This document shows positions 7,997 through 15,394 of a DNA stretch of 35,895 nucleotides, in pieces. Source of the DNA: an uncultured Candidatus Saccharibacteria bacterium (lineage in GTDB: Bacteria > Patescibacteriota > Saccharimonadia > Saccharimonadales > Saccharimonadaceae); assembly GCA_948851665.1 (NCBI GenBank), contig CAQOWG010000010.1, positions 1-35,895 on the forward strand, in the 5' to 3' direction. A model generated the notes under the pieces. It was not told where the DNA came from and did not search any database. It was given only the letters and a program-made list of their open reading frames with translations. Position numbers and translations under genes: made by a program. How positions within the stretch are numbered: position 1 is the first letter of the stretch; each line of letters opens with the position of its first letter.

Positions 7997-9235
7997 ATGA
8001 GAACTAACTATTTTCACGATATTTGGACTGTTACAAAGTTTACGATGCGCGATATGCTCGGGCGCAAATCTTTTCGGATTTCGACGATTATTGTCCTAGT
8101 GGTAATTGTACTGGGTTTTAATGTGCCAAATATTATCAGTTCCTTTGCAGGGGATGATTTTGATGATAAGATTTTGATTTCCGATCCGCAAGATGTTTTT
8201 GAGGGGAAACTTGGCGTATTGAATGACGCTGATCTTGACTATAAGTTTGAGATTGCACCGCAAAATTTCGAAGAAATTAAGGTTGCGCTGGAGAATGGCG
8301 ATATTAGCTCTGCTATTATGGTCGAGAAGAATGACAATCAGGTAAACTTTACCTACGTGGTGGACAATATCGCTACGACCGATACGACTACACCGCAAAT
8401 TTTGACCGATATGCTGGGGTCGCTCTATACGAATATTAAAATTCAGAATCTTGGGTTGACAGAAAAGGAATTAGCTAGCGTCACGCCGACTTTTAACACT
8501 GAATTCAAACAGACCGATGACCAGAATATCGGTGGCAATATCATGGTCACGATGTTAATGTCGGTGGTATTGTTCTTTGCGATTTATTTCTGTGCTTATC
8601 AGGTTTCCACTTCTATTACCATAGAAAAAACTTCCAAAATTATGGAAACTTTGGTGACTTCGACTAGTCCGCGTACGATTATTTTGGGTAAAACTATTGG
8701 GATTGGCACGGTAGGCTTGATGCAGATTTTACTCTTTGCGGTGACGGCTGTAGTTAGTGCTAAGCTTTTTCTCGCGCCGGAGCTGTTGGAAGCGCTTTTT
8801 GACCTTTCGAGCTTCACACCACTGTTAGTGGTTATTACGCTAGCTTACTTCATCTTGGGTTATTTTGCCTACGCGCTACTTTATGCGTTGACTGGCTCGA
8901 CGGTAAGCAAGCCCGAGGATGTTCAATCTGCCAATACTCCAGTGGCGATTGTAACGATGGTTGGCTTCTACCTAGCTTACTTCACGTTGACTGACCCAAC
9001 TAGTGGCCTCAATGTTTTTGCGGCGCTACTACCGATTTCTTCGCCGTTTTGTATGCCACTGAGAGTGATGATGGGGCTGGCGAGTGGCTGGGAAGTGGTG
9101 GCTTCGATTGGGATTTTGTTGGTATTCTGCTTCGTGATTGCGAAGATTGCCATTAAAATATATTCGAGTGCAATACTAAATTATGGCGCGAAGATGACGC
9201 TTAGCGACATTATAAAAAGTTATCGGGAAAAGTAG
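7997..9235 (+). CDS. ABC-2 type permease, NatB-like
   Basis: 412 aa. One N-terminal TM (about 28-50), a long extracytoplasmic domain (about 55-180), then five to six TM helices (from about 183 to 400). The conserved cytoplasmic segment IEKTSKIMETLVTSTSP follows the second TM, as in the NatB/ABC-2 family. It forms the membrane channel of the exporter with the ATPase just upstream; spacing is 3 bp, so the two are translated from one mRNA. The gene ends just before the hairpin that was probably the original tRNA-Gly terminator. Confidence 0.9.
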   Translation: MRTNYFHDIWTVTKFTMRDMLGRKSFRISTIIVLVVIVLGFNVPNIISSFAGDDFDDKILISDPQDVFEGKLGVLNDADLDYKFEIAPQNFEEIKVALENGDISSAIMVEKNDNQVNFTYVVDNIATTDTTTPQILTDMLGSLYTNIKIQNLGLTEKELASVTPTFNTEFKQTDDQNIGGNIMVTMLMSVVLFFAIYFCAYQVSTSITIEKTSKIMETLVTSTSPRTIILGKTIGIGTVGLMQILLFAVTAVVSAKLFLAPELLEALFDLSSFTPLLVVITLAYFILGYFAYALLYALTGSTVSKPEDVQSANTPVAIVTMVGFYLAYFTLTDPTSGLNVFAALLPISSPFCMPLRVMMGLASGWEVVASIGILLVFCFVIAKIAIKIYSSAILNYGAKMTLSDIIKSYREK

Positions 9236-9247
9236 AGAGCGTATATG

Positions 9248-9289
9248 ACCAAGGAAAACCCCAAGCTGATGCTTGGGAATTTCCTTGGT
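9248..9289. terminator. long hairpin, probable displaced tRNA-Gly terminator and exporter terminator
   Basis: ACCAAGGAAA (9248-9257) pairs with TTTCCTTGGT (9280-9289), and an inner CCCAAGC/GCTTGGG stem sits within. Read on the minus strand, the outer arm begins with the CCA of the att repeat and the inner stem is followed by GGTTTTCC. Before the element inserted this would have been the terminator directly behind tRNA-Gly. Confidence 0.7.
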
Positions 9290-9294
9290 GCGAG
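9286..9294 (-). other. attL core (copy of tRNA-Gly 3' end)
   Basis: CTCGCACCA on the minus strand, identical to the final nine bases of the tRNA-Gly gene at 17964-17972. Confidence 0.65.
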
Positions 9295-9345
9295 ACTATA
9301 CGCGAAGTTCGAAACAGATACTTACTTTATGTAAGGGGTGGTCCC

Positions 9346-9433
9346 ACTGTAAAGTTACTATAAAATATGAATGTTAATCTCCATCCCTGTTAAATTAATT
9401 TACTATAAAGCTACTATAAAATTTTATAGTAGC
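9346..9433. promoter_or_regulatory. ACTATAAA operator-like array and 24-bp palindrome before the Schlafen-like gene
   Basis: Two sites of form ACTRTAAA-GYT-ACTATAAA lie at 9346-9364 and 9402-9420, with half-units 11 bp (one helical turn) apart. The second merges into a perfect 24-bp palindrome (9410-9433) whose other arm is TTTATAGTAGC. The palindrome abuts TATAAT at 9438-9443, so a bound protein would cover the -35 region. An equivalent pair of sites follows the gene at 10903-10978. Confidence 0.75.
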
Positions 9434-9437
9434 ATGA

Positions 9438-9443
9438 TATAAT
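9438..9443 (+). promoter_or_regulatory. TATAAT of a leaderless promoter
   Basis: TATAAT followed by six bases and the ATG at 9450, with no Shine-Dalgarno. The palindrome at 9410-9433 occupies the space upstream, consistent with repression. Confidence 0.75.
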
Positions 9444-9449
9444 CATACT

Positions 9450-10883
9450 ATGAAACCTGTTTATATTGAGAATTTACTTAATTTACCTATCGAAAATCGC
9501 GCCAACTATTTGTTAAATTCCTGCACGGAGGGGCAATGGTTTGATCGAAAAGGTATAAAAATTGATTTAAAAGATATCGTTAAATCGATCATTGCTTTTG
9601 CGAATGCCGAGGGCGGTGCAATTGCGTTTGGCGCTAGTAATGGAGTAGTAGCAGGGATACGCAATCGTAAAGGTATTGAGAATGACTTGCCGCAAGCGAT
9701 TTATGATTACACCCGTCCGCCAATTAAGGTTATGATTGATAAAGTTGATATAATAGCGACAGACGGCAAAAAAGACCAAATTTTATTTCTGACTATTCCA
9801 CCTTCAGACATGGTGCATGAAGACCAGTGTGGTAAATGCTTTTTGCGCATTGGTGATGAAACACGTGAGCTCCGCCACTCCGATAGGTTAGAACTCGAAT
9901 ATAATAAGGGCGTACGTCAATATGACGGAGAGATTATTAAGGGCAGCAATACAAAAGATTTGGATATCTCGTTAGTAGAGAGGTACGCGAGTAATATCGG
10001 GGCAAAATCAGAGAACTACGTCGATACGCTAAAAGCGCGTTTCCTAGTTGACAAATATAATAGGCAGACTAACGCCTGCCACTTGTTATTTTCACAGCAC
10101 CCGCAAGATATTTTCCCTCAAGCGAGCATCCGCATAACGAAATTTTTGTCGGATGAGAGAGGTACTGGATCAACTTTGAACATTGACGCAAACCACGATC
10201 ATCGCCTGGACGGCAATATACCTACATTATTACGAAAAAGTATAGAAATTGTTAGTAAGCTAGTCTACAAGAAAAAATCTTTAGGGCCAAATGGAGAATT
10301 TATTTTTCAAGATATCATTCCGCATGATGTGTGGCTAGAGGGGCTAGTGAACGCCTTTATACATCGGTCTTATAGTATGTCTGGGGATTATATTCATGTC
10401 GAGCTTTATCCTACCCGTGTAGAAATTATCAGCCCAGGGGTTTTTCCAGGGTTAGCAAGGACTACCGATCTATTAAAAATTAGCCGTTTTGCGCGCAATC
10501 CTCGCATTGCCAGGGTTTGCACTGAATTACGCTTTGGGCAGGAACTTGGTGAGGGGATTAAACGTATGGTTAGCGAAATGCGTAGAATTGGATATATTGA
10601 TCCAATATATATCCAAACAAGCGGAAATGTTCAATTGCGCCTAGAAGCCCTTTTGCGTCTAGATGAGAGACTATTGCGCGAATTGCCAAGTAAGTCGGAG
10701 TCAGTCCTAAATGTTGTTCGTTTACACCCAAATGGGATTGGAACGGGTGAAATTATGGATTTATTAGATATGACTCGTCCAACGGTGTCATTAAGGCTAC
10801 AGCGTTTAGAGGAAAAAGGGCTAATCATAAGGCATGGTAAAAGTGCAACTGATCCACGCGCAGTGTGGTTAATCAATGATTAA
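9450..10883 (+). CDS. Schlafen/AlbA-type ATP-binding transcriptional regulator (COG2865-like)
   Basis: 477 aa. The N-terminal ~150 residues form an AlbA_2/Schlafen-AAA_4 domain (WFDRKGIKIDLKDIVKSI, AFANAEGGAIAFG, the strand CFLRIGDETREL). The middle (about 255-400) resembles the HATPase-like region of COG2865 (NAFIHRSYSM, VEIISPGVFPG, FARNPRIARV, FGQELGEGIKRM). The C-terminal ~70 residues are a winged helix (NGIGTGEIMDLLDMTRPTVSLRLQRLEEKGLI). It is expected to bind DNA, and the ACTATAAA arrays on both sides are the obvious candidate sites. Expression is from a leaderless promoter overlapped by those sites, suggesting autorepression. Related proteins occur in mobile elements and defence islands; its exact role here is unknown. 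Confidence 0.85.
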   Translation: MKPVYIENLLNLPIENRANYLLNSCTEGQWFDRKGIKIDLKDIVKSIIAFANAEGGAIAFGASNGVVAGIRNRKGIENDLPQAIYDYTRPPIKVMIDKVDIIATDGKKDQILFLTIPPSDMVHEDQCGKCFLRIGDETRELRHSDRLELEYNKGVRQYDGEIIKGSNTKDLDISLVERYASNIGAKSENYVDTLKARFLVDKYNRQTNACHLLFSQHPQDIFPQASIRITKFLSDERGTGSTLNIDANHDHRLDGNIPTLLRKSIEIVSKLVYKKKSLGPNGEFIFQDIIPHDVWLEGLVNAFIHRSYSMSGDYIHVELYPTRVEIISPGVFPGLARTTDLLKISRFARNPRIARVCTELRFGQELGEGIKRMVSEMRRIGYIDPIYIQTSGNVQLRLEALLRLDERLLRELPSKSESVLNVVRLHPNGIGTGEIMDLLDMTRPTVSLRLQRLEEKGLIIRHGKSATDPRAVWLIND

Positions 10884-10902
10884 AAACCGAACAAACTTGA
10901 CT

Positions 10903-10978
10903 ACTATAAAGCTACTATAAAGCTCTTATGTCTGATTCTACCTCTGTTAAACAGACTTTACTATAAAGTTACTATAAA
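10903..10978. promoter_or_regulatory. second ACTATAAA operator-like array behind the Schlafen-like gene
   Basis: ACTATAAA-GYT-ACTATAAA at 10903-10921 and 10960-10978. Site-to-site distance is 57 bp here and 56 bp in the upstream array, and both spacers carry CTGTTAAA at the same place, so the two ~80-bp regions are diverged direct repeats flanking the gene. AAAAACCGAACAA also occurs twice, at about 10882 and 10992. Confidence 0.75.
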
Positions 10979-11020
10979 GATCAATGATAGACAAAAACCG
11001 AACAATAAAATAACACCATC

Positions 11021-11197
11021 TTGACATGGCGTCTATTTTGTTGGTGCGCCTTAGGGGAAAATGTTTACAACGATTCCGTGCTTGACGATGAACCTTATCA
11101 GGACTACCTCTATGAAAACCTGAGTGTAATCAACTCCGAAATTGAACGTTGGCGCACTATTCTCCATGCCGACTATCAGGGATGGTTATTGAAATGA
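11021..11197 (+). pseudogene. gene remnant without start codon
   Basis: An open frame from the TAA at 11006 to the TGA at 11195 has good coding character in its last ~45 codons (for example NSEIERWRTILHADYQGWLLK) but no ATG. It is probably the 3' end of a gene truncated by rearrangement inside the element. Together with the arrays above it accounts for the 10884-11252 gap. A TTG at 11021 is the only possible start. Confidence 0.4.
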
Positions 11198-11252
11198 AGT
11201 AAGGAGGGAGGATTACAAAAGATCTACGGAAACTTACGAGACGATAGTCGTT

Positions 11253-12497
11253 ATGCTTGGAGCAATCAGTTGTGAGTGCTTAAATAGAATTATGAAAGAT
11301 ACACCATCACAACAGATCACAATCTTGATTCAGGCAAACACAAATAAAGAGGCTCAACAAGTATTGAACGAGATAGGCCTTAAATGCTTATCTAAGGCCG
11401 AAATTGTATCAGCTGGGGAATTATTCACCTCGGAGATAACAACGAATGATCACCTTACGGACGAAGAATACAAGATAATTAAAGGCGACAAACGTGTAGC
11501 AATTTTACGAGATTCTGATTCTAAGCAAAGGTGCATGGCTATATTAGATGCAGTGCATGATGTTGAAATTGGCTTGAGAACCTTGCTTGTCTACATGCCA
11601 GAGATTACAGGGCAATACCATGCGCTAGTGAGGGAAAGAAAATACACGAAAAAACAATATAACGCTGGAGAAATTACCAAAGACTTGCTTGACCCGATTG
11701 TTGGTTATCTAACTCTAGGGGAGATAATTGATCTCTTTGGAATGGATCTGTCCATCAAAAAGGCCAACGATAAAGAAGCTTCGTGGCGAGAAGTGGAAAA
11801 CGCCCTAGCATCAGCTAAAGATTTTGCCGACTTCAAGCAACAAATGACAGAGAAACTTAAACAGCGCTTTGTATGGGACGTAGTGTCTAAGGAAATTCTA
11901 CAAACGCCAATAGTATGGCGAGATATTCAAAATGATCTTAAAAAGCTTGAGCGTGCTAGAAACGATGCGGCGCATTTTCATATAATAATGAATGCTGAAA
12001 AGGAAGAATATATAAAACTAGTTGATAAAATTCTTAAGAAACTTACTCTTAAGACAAAAATAGAGAAGACGTCCACTATAAAGTTGTCTGAGCAGCTTTC
12101 ATCACTCTCAGCACAGTTCGCTGCTTTATCGTCAATGCCCTCTATTAGCAGCTGGGCTGAAGTTATGCGGCATCAACTTTCCTCAGTGGACTTCTCGGCG
12201 TTAAGCGATAGCGCTAAGGCAATAAATGAACTGACTAAGGACAATTTCAGAATGTTCAGCATAGATTTTGGGCTATCAAATCAAATAGCGCAAACTGCAG
12301 CAAGTAGCTTAAGCTCGAATTTAGAAGTATTGCGCATGGCAGTATCCTCTTTACAATCCAACTTAGATGCGATTAGTGGTATTCCAAATTCAATGGAACG
12401 ATTTGGCGGTATTGCATCATGGTCACATTCTTTACCACCATCATCAATGCCCGATATTCCCAAAAGTAGCAACGACGGGAAGAGTCAGAATAAATAG
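11253..12497 (+). CDS. HEPN-motif protein of unknown function
   Basis: 414 aa. The middle of the protein carries R236-N-D-A-A-H241 in a helix-rich context (DLKKLERARNDAAHFHIIMNAEKEEYIKLVDKI). This is the RNxxxH signature of HEPN RNase domains found in toxins and defence proteins. The N-terminal ~110 residues are alpha/beta and not recognised. The C-terminal ~140 residues are Ser/Leu-rich with repeating SSL patterns, probably coiled coil. The start is uncertain: AAGGAGGG at about 11203 has no in-frame ATG at proper spacing, and the available ATGs are at 11253 and 11292. It follows the Schlafen-like regulator and precedes an HTH gene, a setting that fits a defence or toxin module (inference). 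Confidence 0.65.
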   Translation: MLGAISCECLNRIMKDTPSQQITILIQANTNKEAQQVLNEIGLKCLSKAEIVSAGELFTSEITTNDHLTDEEYKIIKGDKRVAILRDSDSKQRCMAILDAVHDVEIGLRTLLVYMPEITGQYHALVRERKYTKKQYNAGEITKDLLDPIVGYLTLGEIIDLFGMDLSIKKANDKEASWREVENALASAKDFADFKQQMTEKLKQRFVWDVVSKEILQTPIVWRDIQNDLKKLERARNDAAHFHIIMNAEKEEYIKLVDKILKKLTLKTKIEKTSTIKLSEQLSSLSAQFAALSSMPSISSWAEVMRHQLSSVDFSALSDSAKAINELTKDNFRMFSIDFGLSNQIAQTAASSLSSNLEVLRMAVSSLQSNLDAISGIPNSMERFGGIASWSHSLPPSSMPDIPKSSNDGKSQNK

Positions 12498-12517
12498 GCT
12501 TGTGGTATAATATACTT

Positions 12518-13069
12518 ATGCCTAACGATACCAAAACCAGTCCATTTCTGACCGAAAGTGCGTCCACGTACCAACGCACGAATACTGAGTGCTTGGAAGA
12601 CGACATTATTGAAGCTCAGAAAACTTCTAACGCAATAATGACGATGACAAAATCCGAGAAACGTATAAAATTTATTGCTTTGCGTGCTCAAGGCGTCAGC
12701 TATCAAAACGCAGCCGATATTCTTCACTGCAGTAAGTCTACGCTTGTCTCGTGGGGTAAGGAACTAGAAGACCAGATTACCGAGCAACAAAAAGCGGAGC
12801 AGGCTGATATTCTAAGCGCCTATAAAGCATCGCGTGAACACAGGATTGCTCAGTTCGCGGCGATATATCGAGAAATTCTAGCCGAAATCAATAGAAGAAG
12901 CCTCGCCAATATCAAAACCGAAAAACTTTTTGAGATGTTAGAAAAATGCTCACGCTGTATCAGCGAATTATCGGGCGAATTAGACGCTCAGAAGCCAAAA
13001 ACGAGTGTAATATCATCTACGCACGTAGAATGCGTCCAGACGGCCGTAAAATGCGTTAAAACAGCATAA
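12518..13069 (+). CDS. helix-turn-helix protein, terminase-small-subunit-like
   Basis: 184 aa from the ATG at 12518, chosen because TATAAT (12506-12511, with extended TGG) precedes it by six bases, the leaderless layout seen elsewhere. Residues about 45-80 form an HTH (FIALRAQGVSYQNAADILHCSKSTLVSWGKEL) like those of phage terminase small subunits and transposase-type DNA-binding domains. A long helical segment (QITEQQKAEQADILSAYKAS) follows. It may be a DNA-recognition protein of the element; a packaging role is unsupported because no large terminase subunit is seen. Confidence 0.65.
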   Translation: MPNDTKTSPFLTESASTYQRTNTECLEDDIIEAQKTSNAIMTMTKSEKRIKFIALRAQGVSYQNAADILHCSKSTLVSWGKELEDQITEQQKAEQADILSAYKASREHRIAQFAAIYREILAEINRRSLANIKTEKLFEMLEKCSRCISELSGELDAQKPKTSVISSTHVECVQTAVKCVKTA

Positions 13070-13161
13070 TAAGCGTTGAGCGGTATTGCTTGTCGAATTT
13101 TATTAAACGGTAAAAAGGCTCAAAATTTCTAGGTTTAACATCGATAAAATACTATTTATGG

Positions 13162-13167
13162 TATAAT
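13162..13167 (+). promoter_or_regulatory. TATAAT of the candidate ncRNA promoter
   Basis: TGGTATAAT (extended -10) ends seven bases before the first base of the GTCTACAC stem at 13174, so transcription would begin at the base of the RNA structure. Confidence 0.7.
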
Positions 13168-13173
13168 AAAACT

Positions 13174-13306
13174 GTCTACACAATTAGTGAACAAATCGAA
13201 AAATCTGTGGCAAGCAGATTGATTAAGGTTATTAAGCGGCAACTGCCCTAAAACAATCTTAATCAGATTTGTTCGGTGTAGACAACCAAGGCGGTTGTCG
13301 CTTTTT
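13174..13306 (+). ncRNA. candidate structured RNA with three-way junction and terminator
   Basis: GTCTACAC (13174-13181) pairs with GTGTAGAC (13276-13283). GAACAAATC (13189-13197) pairs with GATTTGTTC (13266-13274). Inside are two hairpin arms: AATCTG/CAGATT (13202-13207/13215-13220) and a 10-bp stem 13221-13230/13255-13264 with a small GGC/GCC cap. GACAACC (13281-13287) pairs with GGTTGTC (13293-13299) and is followed by TTTTT, an intrinsic terminator. The terminator stem shares 13281-13283 with the outer stem, so the two compete. It could be a stand-alone RNA of ~130 nt or a regulatory leader for the operon starting at 13343. I recognise no known family. Confidence 0.7.
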
Positions 13307-13342
13307 ATTGACAACTCCTGAAATAAAGAATACGGAGGTACT

Positions 13343-13576
13343 ATGTCAACAGCAACCGAAAACAATAATTTGTCATGGATTATCTGGGTTATTATTGCCA
13401 TTATCGCATTTGCGTTCATAAGTAATTTTATGAACGATAAAAAACAGAGCGACATGATCGAAAGAGAATTCCGTGACGTTGACTACTGTCGCAGTGTCGC
13501 AGCTCAATATGGACAACAAGGCACAGTGGCGTTTAGCCAATCGTACAATGCCTGCATGACGGCGAGAGGGTGGTAG
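13343..13576 (+). CDS. small single-TM protein
   Basis: 77 aa. One strong TM helix (about 12-30, WIIWVIIAIIAFAFISNF) followed by a short polar domain with two Cys (DYCRS, NACMTARGW). ACGGAGGT lies 5 nt before the ATG. It is the first gene of a closely packed run (4 bp to the next gene, then 1 bp). The C-terminal domain probably faces outward, with the Cys pair able to form a disulphide. Function unknown. Confidence 0.65.
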   Translation: MSTATENNNLSWIIWVIIAIIAFAFISNFMNDKKQSDMIEREFRDVDYCRSVAAQYGQQGTVAFSQSYNACMTARGW

Positions 13577-13580
13577 TTAA

Positions 13581-14381
13581 ATGAACATTCAAATCAAGCG
13601 GCAAAACAATAGAGAGCTAATCAGTAGTTTTCCTAATGCTATGCGAGAAATAGAGCGTAATTACCGATCCACGCAAGATAGTTTGTCCGAATACGCAGAC
13701 AGGAACCTTTCAGGTAAAGAAAAAGAAGAACTAAAAATCCTTACTAAGTATAGTGACGCCACTTCTGAGATGTGGCTTATTAGCGAAAATATCTGGCAGG
13801 CGCTCGACACGCATCAAACGCCAATCACCGATACAAACGCCTTTTTGTTGCTTCTCGCTGGCATCTGTGCTTATTACTCCAATCGTATGCGCGAGATGAA
13901 GCGTGCGGCATTAGCAATTCTGGGCGAACCATATATGATCGAGAAAGCTGGTGGTCAAATTGATATAGTCGGCAACGCTTTTGATCAGAAACCCAATTCA
14001 AATTTACCAGAATTGTCCTATACATACCAAGGTAAGCCTGATAAAACCATTATCGAGCAGCGGTTTCTCAAAGCGGCAAGCGTGGGCATCGAGAAACTAC
14101 TCGCAGATCGCCTCAAAGACGATAAACGAATTAAGACTCTAAAGGAAAATTGGAGCAACAATGAACGGGCGGAATTCCATGACTTACATGAAGAAATCCG
14201 CTTTATTTGGCATACCACCGAGAAGACAGATCTTCTTAGACATGTCCTAGAGTGCCTAAATAGCGATGATCCTCCAGAAATATATCAAATGTTCGTATGT
14301 GGCTTAGCTGATTTCTTGGAAAAAGTTGCCGCCGAGTATTGGCATTTTGAAGTTAAATATAATCTAATTCAAGGAGAATAA
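13581..14381 (+). CDS. unknown helical protein
   Basis: 266 aa, not recognised. Mostly helical and charged with no signal peptide. A moderately hydrophobic stretch (about 85-100, NAFLLLLAGICAYYSN) could be a buried helix or a weak membrane segment. The C-terminus is rich in Trp and Tyr (VAAEYWHFEVKYN). It starts 4 bp after the small TM protein and ends 1 bp before the next gene, so the three are probably one operon and may work in one complex. Confidence 0.65.
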   Translation: MNIQIKRQNNRELISSFPNAMREIERNYRSTQDSLSEYADRNLSGKEKEELKILTKYSDATSEMWLISENIWQALDTHQTPITDTNAFLLLLAGICAYYSNRMREMKRAALAILGEPYMIEKAGGQIDIVGNAFDQKPNSNLPELSYTYQGKPDKTIIEQRFLKAASVGIEKLLADRLKDDKRIKTLKENWSNNERAEFHDLHEEIRFIWHTTEKTDLLRHVLECLNSDDPPEIYQMFVCGLADFLEKVAAEYWHFEVKYNLIQGE

Positions 14382-14382
14382 C

Positions 14383-15351
14383 ATGACCAATAAACAGCAA
14401 ATCGAACAAGAATCGGTCAGTAATGAATTTCTTTCAGGCAGCCTAAACTATCTCGATCAAGTTCAAGACGTTAAACCCTATAAAACGCATCGTTCCCTAA
14501 AGCCACTTATTGTTGCACTTTTGATAATCGCGGTGGTATGTGGAGGGGTGCTAGTCGTGCTTGATACTACGAATCATGCACCTGAAGAGACCGCAACCAA
14601 CGCTCCAGTAGCCGAAGTTTCTGACGCCCAAGTCCAGTTAGCGGCCTGCCTCAGAACAGCCAATCTTAACAATGTTGAGGTGGGAGATCCAGAATTCTAC
14701 CCTAAGTTAATTGCAAACTATAAAACACAAATTGCGTGCTACGATAAATTCGACGGCGATAACCCAGAAATAGAAAGTCTACGAGAGCATTTGAACAGTA
14801 TCGAAATCGCCGCACGCGATGCTGGTGTTAGCCAAGCCGCGATTGACGCCGAATATGAGCGTAGAACAGCACAAATTGAGGAGGAATATCGTCAGCAAAT
14901 GGCGGCACTAGATGCCAAAGCTGCTCAACAGGACGAGGAGACAAGGCGTAAGCTGGAGCAATCTGATGCTGAATGGGCGAAACAAAAAGCCGAGCAAGAG
15001 GCTCAACGAGCGCAATACGAAGCGCAACAAAGAGCGCGCGAAGAAGCAGAGGCTAAGGCCGCGCAAGAGAAAATCGCTCGATGCAATGCCTATCGCGCAC
15101 AGTACGGCACGAAAACGCCTCAGGAACTAGCCGAAAATGATCCTGAAGTACGAGGGCGATATGAAACATGGCAGAGAAGCGTAGAGCGCAGTAAGGCTGC
15201 AGGACAAAGCGACAATGTCGCTGGACAATCAGCGGCAACCGAAAGAGCTAACGAACTCAAAAAGCAAGCACTCAGCGACTACAATGCCTATAATGCTAAA
15301 CTGCAAGAGAAAATAAATTATTATGCAAAACTTAGTCTAGCATGCAATTAA
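14383..15351 (+). CDS. single-TM protein with extracytoplasmic coiled coil
   Basis: 322 aa. A cytoplasmic N-terminal ~40 residues precedes one TM helix (about 43-63, LIVALLIIAVVCGGVLVVL). A Cys-containing domain (AACLRTA, IACYDK) follows. Residues about 145-235 form a long Ala/Glu/Gln/Arg coiled coil (EEYRQQMAALDAKAAQQDEE), and a last helical domain ends with another Cys (SLACN). AAGGAGA is 5 nt before the ATG. The layout suggests a protein spanning the periplasm-like space; the family is unknown. Confidence 0.65.
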   Translation: MTNKQQIEQESVSNEFLSGSLNYLDQVQDVKPYKTHRSLKPLIVALLIIAVVCGGVLVVLDTTNHAPEETATNAPVAEVSDAQVQLAACLRTANLNNVEVGDPEFYPKLIANYKTQIACYDKFDGDNPEIESLREHLNSIEIAARDAGVSQAAIDAEYERRTAQIEEEYRQQMAALDAKAAQQDEETRRKLEQSDAEWAKQKAEQEAQRAQYEAQQRAREEAEAKAAQEKIARCNAYRAQYGTKTPQELAENDPEVRGRYETWQRSVERSKAAGQSDNVAGQSAATERANELKKQALSDYNAYNAKLQEKINYYAKLSLACN

Positions 15352-15394
15352 GCTCAAGCTTGAGAAAGGAGGTCATCGGAATTAAAATATAATT

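Noticed and set aside
9346..10978. CRISPR array
   Set aside because: Repeats are short, paired at 11-bp phase and not separated by uniform unique spacers. No cas gene is present.
12518..13069. Prophage packaging module
   Set aside because: The HTH protein resembles small terminase subunits, but no large terminase, portal or capsid gene exists in the element.
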